From: Dehalococcoidia bacterium
Lineage (GTDB): Bacteria > Chloroflexota > Dehalococcoidia > Lucifugimonadales > Lucifugimonadaceae
DNA length: 7,147 bases
Assembly: GCA_028278465.1 (NCBI GenBank)
Contig: JANQEF010000188.1
Span: 1-7,147, forward strand
Direction of reading: 5' to 3'
How positions within the stretch are numbered: the first letter of the stretch is position 1; each line of letters begins with the position of its first letter. The notes below the pieces were generated by a model, which saw only the letters and a list, made by a program, of their open reading frames with translations, did no database searches and had not been told where the DNA came from. Below, one piece after another: positions 1 through 5,606 of the stretch. A program made the translations under genes and the position numbers.

Positions 1-1248
1 CTTCAGGTGGTCACAACTATCTATCCGGTCACGTTCTTCTCGGAGCGGGTTGGAGGAGAGCGGGTGGAGGTAACCGCGCTCACACCACCAGGTGACGACG
101 GCCACGATTATGAGCCGACGCCCCGAGACATAGTCACCATCCGAGGAGCGGACGTCCTGGTCTACAACCATCCGTCGTTCGAGAGCTGGATCGAGGATGC
201 GCTGGAGTCCGTCGCGAGCGATGAATTGGTCGTCGTAAGAACTGCGGACATTGAGGCTGAGGAAGACGAACACGACCATGAGGATGAGCACGGTGACGAG
301 GACGAGCATGGCCACATGAACGAGCACGGACACGACGAAGAGAAGGAACTGGTTGAGGGCGTCGGCCACATCATTGAAGAGGTAGAACACGGGGACATCA
401 CCGCTGACCAGGGAATCGAAGAGATCGAAGAACTTCTCGGCGGTCACGATCACGACGAGCACGGCCACGAAGATGAACACGGTGACGAAGACCATGTCGA
501 AGAGCTAAAGCACGAAATTGGAGAGTTGATCGAGCAGGTCGAAAACGGACAGCTCAGTGCCGACGCCGGTATCGAGGCGATTGAAGAACTCATCGGCGGA
601 CACGCTCACGAAGACCACGACGAGCATGGGCATGAAGACAAGCATGGCGATGAAGACGAACACGGACACGAGGACGAACACGGCCACGCACACGTGGATG
701 AGCACGGCCACGACCATGGAGGCGTTGACCCGCATGTCTGGCTGGACCCGATCCAGGCGATCGCCCAGGTCAGGGCGATCGAGCAGGCCTTCATCGAGGC
801 CGATGCGTCGGGAGCGAGCGTGTACAGCGCCAACGCTGACGCCCTGGTCGCTTCACTCGTGCAGCTGGACGGAGAGTTCACCGAGGCGCTGGCGGATTGC
901 GCGCAGGACCACGTCGTCGTCTCGCACGAGGCGTACGGTCACATGGCCGAGAGGTACAAGTTCGAGCAGCTTGCGCTTGGAGGCCTTGCCGGTGAGTTTG
1001 AGCCCGGTGGAGGGCGCATCGCCGCGATCGCGGACGAGATGAGCGAACTTGGCATCACTCACGTCATGCAAGAGCCGCTGATCAACTTCGAGTTGGCAGA
1101 CACGGTTGCCCGCGAAACGGGTGCCGACATCCTGCAAATGCATCCACTCGGCTACATCATGGTGGCCGAGGTGGACGCCGGCGACGACTACCTCACGATC
1201 ATGCGCAGGAACCTGGAATCGCTGCGTGTCGCACTCAACTGTGGATAG
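1..1248 (+). CDS. Zinc ABC transporter substrate-binding protein with giant His-rich loop (5' partial)
   Basis: Extracytoplasmic metal-binding protein of the ZnuA/TroA cluster (A-I family) that would deliver Zn(II) to an ABC permease. The frame is open from base 1 (codons LQVVTTIYP), so the true start and signal peptide lie upstream; numbering here takes the GTG at 7 as residue 1. Family landmarks in order: VTTIYP (2-7), PPGDDGHDYEPTP (27-39, first ligand H33), the loop (about 83-239), DPHVWLDP (241-248, H243), VSHEAYGH (305-312, H307), QEPL (355-358) and QMHPLGYI (377-384). The loop holds 30 His among many Asp/Glu and contains a duplicated helical module, far longer than the roughly 20-40 residues usual in ZnuA. 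C295 and the near-terminal C412 could form a disulfide. Zinc is favoured over manganese because of the His loop and the neighbouring COG0523 gene. The family call is secure; the metal is inferred. Confidence 0.93.
   Translation, partial: LQVVTTIYPVTFFSERVGGERVEVTALTPPGDDGHDYEPTPRDIVTIRGADVLVYNHPSFESWIEDALESVASDELVVVRTADIEAEEDEHDHEDEHGDEDEHGHMNEHGHDEEKELVEGVGHIIEEVEHGDITADQGIEEIEELLGGHDHDEHGHEDEHGDEDHVEELKHEIGELIEQVENGQLSADAGIEAIEELIGGHAHEDHDEHGHEDKHGDEDEHGHEDEHGHAHVDEHGHDHGGVDPHVWLDPIQAIAQVRAIEQAFIEADASGASVYSANADALVASLVQLDGEFTEALADCAQDHVVVSHEAYGHMAERYKFEQLALGGLAGEFEPGGGRIAAIADEMSELGITHVMQEPLINFELADTVARETGADILQMHPLGYIMVAEVDAGDDYLTIMRRNLESLRVALNCG
340..657 (+). repeat. Tandem-duplicated helical module inside the His-rich loop
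   Basis: Two copies of a roughly 52-residue unit lie head to tail in the zinc-binding protein. Copy A is residues 112-162 (bases 340-492) and copy B is residues 164-217 (bases 496-657). Conserved positions sit 52 residues apart: L115/L167, G120/G172, A133-D134/A185-D186, G136/G188 and HDH147/HAH199. After a 3-residue insertion in copy B, EHGHEDEHGDED matches EHGHEDKHGDED. Each copy is a predicted helical hairpin (for example IEQVENGQLSADAGIEAIEE) followed by a His/acidic tail. The shape 'hydrophobic helix, G-x-(I/L)-(T/S)-A-(D/E), second helix' recalls SHOCT-like hairpins, but that is only a resemblance. Confidence 0.8.
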
Positions 1249-1271
1249 CTCCGAAGGCATGTCGAACTCGG

Positions 1272-1312
1272 CGAGGACTGCGTGCGAAAAACGCGCTCGG
1301 TCATCACTTTTT
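1272..1312 (+). terminator. Possible intrinsic terminator after the zinc-binding protein gene
   Basis: Outer stem CGAG (1272-1275) with CTCG (1296-1299) and inner stem GCGT (1280-1283) with ACGC (1291-1294) around a 7-nt loop. An asymmetric internal loop separates the two stems. A run of five T follows at 1308-1312, eight bases after the stem. It lies 24 nt past the stop codon. The interrupted stem and displaced T-run make it a modest candidate. Confidence 0.35.
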
Positions 1313-1393
1313 GCTCAGAACACCTGGAGTCCGGTCACGTACTCAAGAAGCGGGTGCCATCGAACCGGGCGCAGGTGCGTTGGGGGATTGAAA

Positions 1394-1403
1394 ACAGGCC
1401 TGT
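1394..1403. promoter_or_regulatory. Perfect 10-bp palindrome just upstream of the small ORF
   Basis: ACAGGCCTGT is a perfect inverted repeat ending 8 nt before the AGGAG ribosome-binding site of the 61-residue ORF. It is preceded by ATTGAAA, so the whole looks like TTGAAAACAGG-CCTGTCTAG with partial extra symmetry. A repressor operator (for example for a Zur-type regulator) would be expected near here, but this does not match the Streptomyces-type Zur box I know (TGAAAATGATTTTCA), so its function is unproven. Confidence 0.25.
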
Positions 1404-1422
1404 CTAGCGAAAGGAGATCTGC

Positions 1423-1608
1423 ATGGACAAGTTAACGGCCTACTCCGTGAAGCTGAAGAAGGTCGTCGAGATCAAGGATCCTGAATTGATCACGATGAAG
1501 AACGGGCGGCAGGCCGTCCGTGGCGTTGCTGCTGAGGACCCGAGCAGCAAGGTATTCAGAATCCTCGGAGCCAGCGAGGTGGACGACGCCAAGAGGCTAA
1601 TCGGATAG
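1423..1608 (+). CDS. Cysteine-less DUF5679-like small protein (zinc-ribbon paralogue without zinc ligands)
   Basis: A 61-residue cytoplasmic protein with a clear ribosome-binding site (AGGAG at 1412-1416, 6 nt before the ATG). The core AYSVKLKK...ITMKNGRQAVRGV...KVFRI matches the pattern I recall for DUF5679: AYCVKCK, a T(M/L)KNGRPA block, GVCPVCGTK and MFRIG. That family is a short zinc ribbon with two CxxC pairs. Here the first pair is S8/L11 and the second is A36 and D39 with one extra residue in the turn, so all four ligands are gone while the rest is conserved. A C-terminal extension (GASEVDDAKRLIG) follows. The gene sits between a zinc-binding protein gene and a COG0523 GTPase gene, which suggests a zinc-independent substitute made under zinc starvation. 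The molecular role of DUF5679 proteins is unknown to me. The gene is very likely real; the family assignment rests on motif memory and needs a profile search. Confidence 0.8.
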   Translation: MDKLTAYSVKLKKVVEIKDPELITMKNGRQAVRGVAAEDPSSKVFRILGASEVDDAKRLIG

Positions 1609-1615
1609 ACCGTTC

Positions 1616-1650
1616 GAGCCTGCTGCTGGCGCTGCGTCGGCGGCAGGCTC
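1616..1650 (+). terminator. Long GC-rich hairpin (probable terminator) after the small ORF
   Basis: GAGCCTGC (1616-1623) pairs perfectly with GCAGGCTC (1643-1650). The stem continues inward with G-C and G-T pairs to a 5-nt loop at 1631-1635, about 15 pairs in all. It begins 8 nt after the stop codon. Only a weak T-rich tail (TCTTT, 1657-1661) follows. If it terminates, the small ORF and the GTPase gene are separate transcripts or are linked only by read-through. Confidence 0.6.
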
Positions 1651-1674
1651 GGCAGGTCTTTCGTTGGGAAGAGG

Positions 1675-1686
1675 ACTGGTGCCAGT
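1675..1686. promoter_or_regulatory. Interrupted palindrome ACTGG-TG-CCAGT upstream of the COG0523 gene
   Basis: Perfect 5-bp arms around two bases, 73 nt before the GTPase start codon. This could be an operator or a short hairpin in the leader. It does not resemble the palindrome upstream of the small ORF, so no shared operator is evident. Confidence 0.2.
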
Positions 1687-1758
1687 TCGCTGTGTGTCGC
1701 CCTCTAGCGGCGCCGTTCGAGGACTTCAATGTGAGACAAGCGACTGTGGGGAGCCGAC

Positions 1759-2736
1759 ATGACCACGCTTGAAGGTGACAATCGAGTACCTGTGACGGTT
1801 TTGACCGGCTTCCTTGGAGCCGGCAAGACGACCCTGGTCAATCGCATCCTGACGGAGAACCACGGCAAGCGAATCGCGGTGGTGGAGAACGAGTACAACG
1901 AGCTCTCCATTGACCGAGACCTGGTGGTGAGTGAGGCGGAAGAGATCATCGAGATGAACAACGGCTGCCTCTGTTGCATGGTGCGCGGCGACCTGATCCA
2001 CGCGCTCCAGAACCTGATGGGACGTCGCGACAAGTTCGACTACATACTCATCGAAACCAGCGGGCTGACTGACCCGGGACCGGTGGCGCAGACGTTCATC
2101 GTCGATGAAGACCTGAAAGAGAAGGTGGCCCTGGACGGCATCGTCACCGTCGTCGACTCAAAGCATGTCTGGCAGCACATAGATGAGCGAGAGGAACTGC
2201 GAGAGCAGATCGGCTTCGCGGACGTGATCCTGTTAAACAAGACGGACCTTGCGACGGAGACCGAGCTGGGCAAGCTGGAGGCTCGCGTCAGAGATATCAA
2301 TGCGCTGGCGAAGATGCACCGTACACAAGACTCGGCGGCCGACATGGACGACATACTTGAGATTGGCGCTTTCGACCTGGAGCGCATACTGTCGACGCAC
2401 CCCAACCTGCTATCGGACGAAGAGGACGACTGCGGGATCGCAGAAGGCATTACCTCCGTGGGGATAACGTTCACCGGTGAGCTGGACGAGGACAAGGTGG
2501 AGGAGTGGGCGCATGAGCTGGGTCACGACAAGGGCGAGGACATCTTTCGAGTCAAGGGTGTGTTGAGCTTCAAGGACGTGCCGGACCGGGTCGTTTTCCA
2601 GGGTGTCCACGCGATCTTCGATGGCACGACGGACAGGCCATGGGGATCCGACCAGCGATTCAACAAGGTCGTGTTCATCGGCCGAAACCTTGACAGGGAA
2701 GAGCTAGAGGCAGGGCTGCGGGCCTGCATCGCGTAG
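1759..2736 (+). CDS. COG0523/CobW-family GTPase (probable zinc metallochaperone)
   Basis: A 325-residue cytoplasmic G3E-family P-loop GTPase of the CobW/ZNG1/YeiR group, whose members bind Zn(II) and are often induced by zinc starvation to deliver metal to target proteins. Visible motifs: Walker A GFLGAGKTT (17-25), the COG0523 hallmark GCLCC (C70, C72, C73), ETSGLTDP (99-106), NKTD (160-163) for guanine recognition, and a C-terminal CobW_C-like domain from about 232 to 322 (FRVKGVLSF, then FIGRNLDREEL). The linker, often a His-rich stretch, is short and acidic here (SDEEDDCG, 219-226). Switch I reads NEYNELSID rather than the common NEFGE-(I/V)-GID. The start has GGGGAG at 1748-1753, 5 nt upstream. 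The family is certain. The zinc role comes from the neighbouring zinc-binding protein and cysteine-less ribbon genes; a cobalt or nitrile-hydratase role is less likely because no such genes are nearby. Confidence 0.93.
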   Translation: MTTLEGDNRVPVTVLTGFLGAGKTTLVNRILTENHGKRIAVVENEYNELSIDRDLVVSEAEEIIEMNNGCLCCMVRGDLIHALQNLMGRRDKFDYILIETSGLTDPGPVAQTFIVDEDLKEKVALDGIVTVVDSKHVWQHIDEREELREQIGFADVILLNKTDLATETELGKLEARVRDINALAKMHRTQDSAADMDDILEIGAFDLERILSTHPNLLSDEEDDCGIAEGITSVGITFTGELDEDKVEEWAHELGHDKGEDIFRVKGVLSFKDVPDRVVFQGVHAIFDGTTDRPWGSDQRFNKVVFIGRNLDREELEAGLRACIA

Positions 2737-2820
2737 GCGGCGAGATCACCAGTGTGACCGCCGGCGTCCAGTAAGACGCTACATGTCAGTGAATGCACAC
2801 TCGATTTCGAGCAGGGTTCG

Positions 2821-3687
2821 TCAGGGCGACGGTTGCGCGATAAGAAGCCGTCGGCCGCCGCCTGTGCCGGCCAACTTGATGAACCCTTCCTGTTCGAACT
2901 TCTGGACGAGCCTGGAGACCGTCGGTCGGGTGGACCCAATGATTGACGCGAGTTGAGTGTGCGTGATCCGTATCCCCAGCTTCAGCCAGCCTCCCTCTCG
3001 CGTCCCGAGCTGCTGCCCTAGAAGCTCGAGGATGCGCCGCAGACGCTGCTCCACGTAGGTGTGCGCAACTGCGGCCGCCCACGCCTCCGCTCTTAGCACT
3101 CGGGCGCAGATAGCCGATATGAACGCGGGCTCCGCGGTCACCTCGTCCAGCGGAATAAGCTTGACGTGGAGATCAGCCTGAGCAACAGCCTCTACCCGAC
3201 ACGAATCGAGAGGATGTGGCAACAGGAAATCTCCGGGTCCGAGAAATCCGATGGTGACCTCGGCGCCGTCGTTCAAGAAGACAGAAAGCGCTACAACCCC
3301 TTCGATGATGCCCGCCGTCCACCCGCCGGGGAAGCTGAGGCGCTCATCCCGGGCATACGCCTGGTTCCGGCCCTTCATCCGTTCGATCTGCTCACGACGC
3401 GATGTCGCGAACTCCGTCTGCCGCCTCCCGATGGAGTGACCTATGCGTGCACCCGGTTCTCGATCAAGTCGCCGGGCCAGGGTTGCGAGGGTGGCGGCCG
3501 AAGCGAGGGTTACAGCCGACTGGTCGATCGTCTCGACGGTGCTGGCAGACGCGGCCATCGCAGCCGGCTGCTGGCCGAAGCTGCCAGGATCCGGCGCCTG
3601 AGCAGAGACCTGGTGTCCCAGGTCCAGGAGCAGCCTGGTCAAGCCGGAGAGTTCCTCAGGTTCTCCTACGAGGAATGCATGTGCCAT
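2821..3687 (-). CDS. Crp/Fnr-family transcriptional regulator with N-terminal extension
   Basis: A 288-residue DNA-binding regulator on the minus strand, convergent with the GTPase gene and divergent from the surface-protein operon. Residues about 115-185 look like a degenerate cyclic-nucleotide-type beta-barrel (IIEGVVALSVFL, then TIGFLGPGDF and LHVKLIPLDEV). The typical phosphate-binding cassette of cAMP receptors is not evident. A dimerisation-type helix follows (about 205-228), then a Crp-type winged helix-turn-helix, THTQLASIIGSTRPTVSRLV (242-261), with the wing EGFIKL. There is no Fnr-type Cys cluster (only C163 and C194). The first ~110 residues are extra for this family; MAHAFLVGEPEELSGLTRLL resembles the start of a response-regulator receiver domain but lacks the rest. 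The start has AAGGA 4 nt upstream on the minus strand. Its position suggests control of itself and of the divergent metal-surface operon. The ligand is unknown. Confidence 0.88.
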   Translation of the reverse strand: MAHAFLVGEPEELSGLTRLLLDLGHQVSAQAPDPGSFGQQPAAMAASASTVETIDQSAVTLASAATLATLARRLDREPGARIGHSIGRRQTEFATSRREQIERMKGRNQAYARDERLSFPGGWTAGIIEGVVALSVFLNDGAEVTIGFLGPGDFLLPHPLDSCRVEAVAQADLHVKLIPLDEVTAEPAFISAICARVLRAEAWAAAVAHTYVEQRLRRILELLGQQLGTREGGWLKLGIRITHTQLASIIGSTRPTVSRLVQKFEQEGFIKLAGTGGGRRLLIAQPSP

Positions 3688-3690
3688 CCT

Positions 3691-3697
3691 GTCCTTC
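3691..3697 (-). promoter_or_regulatory. Ribosome-binding site of the Crp/Fnr-type gene
   Basis: On the minus strand GAAGGAC lies 3 nt from the ATG whose complement is 3685-3687 (AAGGA core, 4-nt spacing). This supports the full 288-residue start including the unusual N-terminal extension. Confidence 0.6.
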
Positions 3698-3700
3698 TAT

Positions 3701-3715
3701 TGATACTTACTATCA
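3701..3715. promoter_or_regulatory. TGATA-N5-TATCA palindrome, candidate operator
   Basis: Perfect 5-bp arms TGATA (3701-3705) and TATCA (3711-3715) around CTTAC, in an AT-rich divergent intergenic region. The site overlaps the likely -10 box and transcription start of the minus-strand regulator, a position typical of autorepression. A canonical FNR box has half-sites TTGAT and ATCAA separated by 4 bases; the spacing here is longer, so it is not a standard FNR or CRP site. Confidence 0.45.
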
Positions 3716-3717
3716 TA
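3712..3717 (-). promoter_or_regulatory. Candidate -10 box for the Crp/Fnr-type gene
   Basis: Read on the minus strand this is TATGAT, one mismatch from TATAAT. It would place the transcript start about 17-18 nt before the ATG, leaving room for the ribosome-binding site. No convincing -35 box lies 16-18 bases upstream (GCGAGG at that distance). Confidence 0.4.
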
Positions 3718-3937
3718 AACATCAAACACTAAATCCTCGCCGCTGACGAGAATAACTCATCATCACTGCCAATGTCTGTATATGAGATGAAATATCAACT
3801 AATGACTGTGTTTGAAAGCACCGCAGACGCGTGCGCGCCGGCACCGACACGAGAGTGCGCCGCTCCTACTCTCCCCGTCGACACCAACGGATAGGACCGG
3901 TGCGAGTGCTGCTGGTCCGCACGAAAAGGAGAGTGGA
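3718..3937 (+). other. Divergent control region and leader of the surface-protein operon
   Basis: This stretch between the regulator and the secreted protein has two parts. Bases 3718-3815 are AT-rich and must hold the plus-strand promoter, although no clear -35/-10 pair stands out (TATATG near 3779 is the best -10-like string). Bases 3816-3937 are GC-rich and probably an untranslated leader. It contains alternative stems: GGACC (3894-3898) with GGTCC (3914-3918), or GTGCG (3900-3904) with CGCAC (3918-3922). These cannot form together because both use base 3918 and interlock. I recognise no known riboswitch. Confidence 0.4.
3927..3931 (+). promoter_or_regulatory. Ribosome-binding site that decides the TTG start of the surface protein
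   Basis: AGGAG lies 6 nt before TTG at 3938 (longer match AAAAGGAGAG, 3924-3933). It selects this TTG over an in-frame TTG at 3812, and the signal peptide begins directly after it. Confidence 0.75.
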
Positions 3938-5530
3938 TTGATTACAAAATTTAGAGTGGGTCTTACGGGACTGAGCCTGCTCATGCTGGCGGTTTCGGTC
4001 TCGCTGATCGGCTCGGGGTCCACGGTTGCTCTTGCATCAGGAGCGCACGGACACGTCGAGGTGTTTATCGATGGACACCTGGACGTCTTTGGCGTGGTGC
4101 TCGAAGACACCGACCCGTTGAACCCTGAACTCGAACTGGTGATTCTCGAGGAGCTGGCCGGTGGAGGCGGTGGCGGAGGGCACGCGCACGGGGCCGAGCT
4201 GCATCCCGACGATGCTGTGCTCGGGCTCAAGGTCCCCGAGGGAGAGGTAACGATCCCGTCGAACCCGGCGTTCTCGTTCCTCGGGACGGCGGGAGAGACC
4301 GTCTACGTGTTCCCGCAGGTCGAGAACCCGAACATGCTCTGGCCCGGTCTTGGGGCAGAAGAGCTGATCGCGGCGGACTGGACCGGAAACATGAGCCTGG
4401 TGCTCAATTCGATCACCGGCCCGGGAGATGTGTTCCTCTACACAGTCGACAGCTTCGGCGTGCCGACGGTGTACTGGGACAGCACGGACCTGACGCCCAG
4501 CAGCTTCCCGTTCCTTGCAGGAGCTCACGTTCACTTCAACCTGGCCTTCACCGAGCCTGGCACTTACCAGGTGCCTGTGCAGGTCAGCGGCACCCACAAC
4601 ACGCACGGCGCTCTGACGAGCGCTGTTGCGCCGTACACGTTCCACGTGGGACCGATCGCCGAGCTCGAGGTAGACAAGAACGTCGATGACACGACGCCTC
4701 AGACCACGACCAACGTCACCTTCACGGTCACCGCGACCAACGAAGGACCGAACGACGCCACCGGCGTGTCGGTTGCAGACAGCCTGCCGACCGGCCTGAC
4801 CTTCGTCTCTTCGAACCCCAGCCTGGGAACCTACGACTCCGGAACCGGCGTCTGGACCATCGGTTCGCTAACGAGCGGATCGTTCGCAACTCTGGAGATC
4901 GTGGCGACGGTCAATGCCGGCACTGAGACAACGACCATCAGTAACACGGCAACGATCAGCAACTCGACGGCTGGTGAGCTCGACCCTACGGACGAGAACA
5001 ACAGCGCCGATGCTTCGATCGTGCCGTGGGCGGACGTTGATCCTGGCGCCGGCGACGCATCGCAGGACATCCAGGCTCAGATCGTCGATGGCGGGCTGAG
5101 CATCAGCGTGGCCGCCGGTACCGTTGACCTGGGAGTTCTGTCGCTCAACTCCGACAACACTCTGTTGACGGCGAGCGGGGCGCTGAACGCTGTGGAAGTA
5201 CTGGACCTCCGGCTCAGTGATCCTGGCTGGAGCGTCAACGGCCAGGTAGGGACCTTCACGGCAACCACCGGCTCGTTCAGCTCATCGGCTCTCGGTTGGA
5301 CACCGTCTGTCGACTACTCAAGCCCTGACCAGACGGTTGCCGCAGGCGCTGCCGTAGCCCCAGCGCCGGGCAATCCCGGTTTGGGTCTGAGCAGCTCGTC
5401 GACGCTTGGGTCCGCAGGGGCCGGTGACGGGCGCGGCACAGCCGTGCTCGAAGCCAACCTTGAGCTCGAAGTGCCAACCTCAACTTCACCCGGCGACTAC
5501 GAAGCGACGTTGACGCTCACGGTGATCTAG
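3938..5530 (+). CDS. Secreted TIGR03769-like / DUF11 / WxL-like surface protein
   Basis: A 530-residue exported protein starting at TTG 3938; the frame opens further upstream, but only this start puts a signal peptide at the N terminus (ITKFRVG, a hydrophobic core, then ALAS with cleavage near residue 33/34). Residues about 36-240 resemble the actinobacterial surface-anchored domain TIGR03769: GHVEVFIDGHLDVF, SFLGTAGETVYVFPQVENPN, the GPGDVFLY block and GAHVHFNLAFTEPGTY. Candidate metal ligands include H82/H84 after a run of seven Gly, HVH (197-199), HNTH (220-223) and H236. Residues about 243-361 are a DUF11-type repeat (FTVTATNEGPNDATGVSVAD). Residues about 376-530 look WxL-like: LSDPGWSVNGQVGTF, then a C-terminal YEATLTLTVI. 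No LPXTG signal or C-terminal membrane helix is present. In TIGR03769 families such proteins sit beside metal ABC transporter genes and are proposed to relay substrate; the lipoprotein two genes downstream fits this. Confidence 0.85.
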   Translation: MITKFRVGLTGLSLLMLAVSVSLIGSGSTVALASGAHGHVEVFIDGHLDVFGVVLEDTDPLNPELELVILEELAGGGGGGGHAHGAELHPDDAVLGLKVPEGEVTIPSNPAFSFLGTAGETVYVFPQVENPNMLWPGLGAEELIAADWTGNMSLVLNSITGPGDVFLYTVDSFGVPTVYWDSTDLTPSSFPFLAGAHVHFNLAFTEPGTYQVPVQVSGTHNTHGALTSAVAPYTFHVGPIAELEVDKNVDDTTPQTTTNVTFTVTATNEGPNDATGVSVADSLPTGLTFVSSNPSLGTYDSGTGVWTIGSLTSGSFATLEIVATVNAGTETTTISNTATISNSTAGELDPTDENNSADASIVPWADVDPGAGDASQDIQAQIVDGGLSISVAAGTVDLGVLSLNSDNTLLTASGALNAVEVLDLRLSDPGWSVNGQVGTFTATTGSFSSSALGWTPSVDYSSPDQTVAAGAAVAPAPGNPGLGLSSSSTLGSAGAGDGRGTAVLEANLELEVPTSTSPGDYEATLTLTVI

Positions 5531-5558
5531 GAAAGGTACTTCTGGATCGCAAATCCAG

Positions 5559-5590
5559 GGAGGAGGGAGCTGTCCGCTGCTCCCTCCTCC
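5559..5590 (+). terminator. Perfect 12-bp hairpin between the surface-protein and WxL-interacting genes
   Basis: GGAGGAGGGAGC (5559-5570) pairs perfectly with GCTCCCTCCTCC (5579-5590) around an 8-nt loop, 28 nt after the stop codon. A weak T-containing tail (GCGTTTAT) follows. It could be a terminator or partial attenuator that lowers expression of the downstream genes, or a 3'-end stabiliser. It also buries the only strong Shine-Dalgarno-like sequence of the gap. Confidence 0.6.
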
Positions 5591-5606
5591 TGCTCGCGTT
5601 TATGAA

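Noticed and set aside
253..723. CRISPR-like or tandem DNA repeat array
   Set aside because: The repeated CACGAGGACGAACAC-type strings are codons for His/Glu/Asp in a continuous coding frame, not spaced repeats with unique spacers.
162..881. Minus- and plus-strand frames across the His-rich loop
   Set aside because: Products are Ser/Cys/Met or Thr/Arg repeats mirroring the His/Asp/Glu codons of the real gene.
1249..1404. In-frame open stretch after the zinc-binding protein stop, as a possible gene remnant
   Set aside because: About 52 codons without a stop is expected by chance at this GC content, and the translation shows no recognisable family.
2736..2762. Bidirectional terminator between the GTPase and Crp/Fnr genes
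   Set aside because: GGCGG can pair with CCGCC and TCAC with GTGA, but the stem is asymmetric and no T-run follows; too weak to annotate.
3700..3725. Canonical FNR box (TTGAT-N4-ATCAA)
   Set aside because: TTGAT and ATCAA strings exist here but the spacing is wrong, so the site is reported only as a generic palindrome.
3166..3746. Plus-strand open frames opposite the Crp/Fnr gene
   Set aside because: They overlap a well-supported minus-strand gene, have low-complexity Arg/Ser/Pro-rich products and show no family motifs; they are by-products of GC-rich coding.
3812..3937. N-terminal extension of the surface protein from an in-frame TTG at 3812
   Set aside because: It would put 42 Arg/Pro/Ser-rich residues before the signal peptide, and TTG 3812 has no ribosome-binding site, whereas TTG 3938 has AGGAG at ideal spacing.
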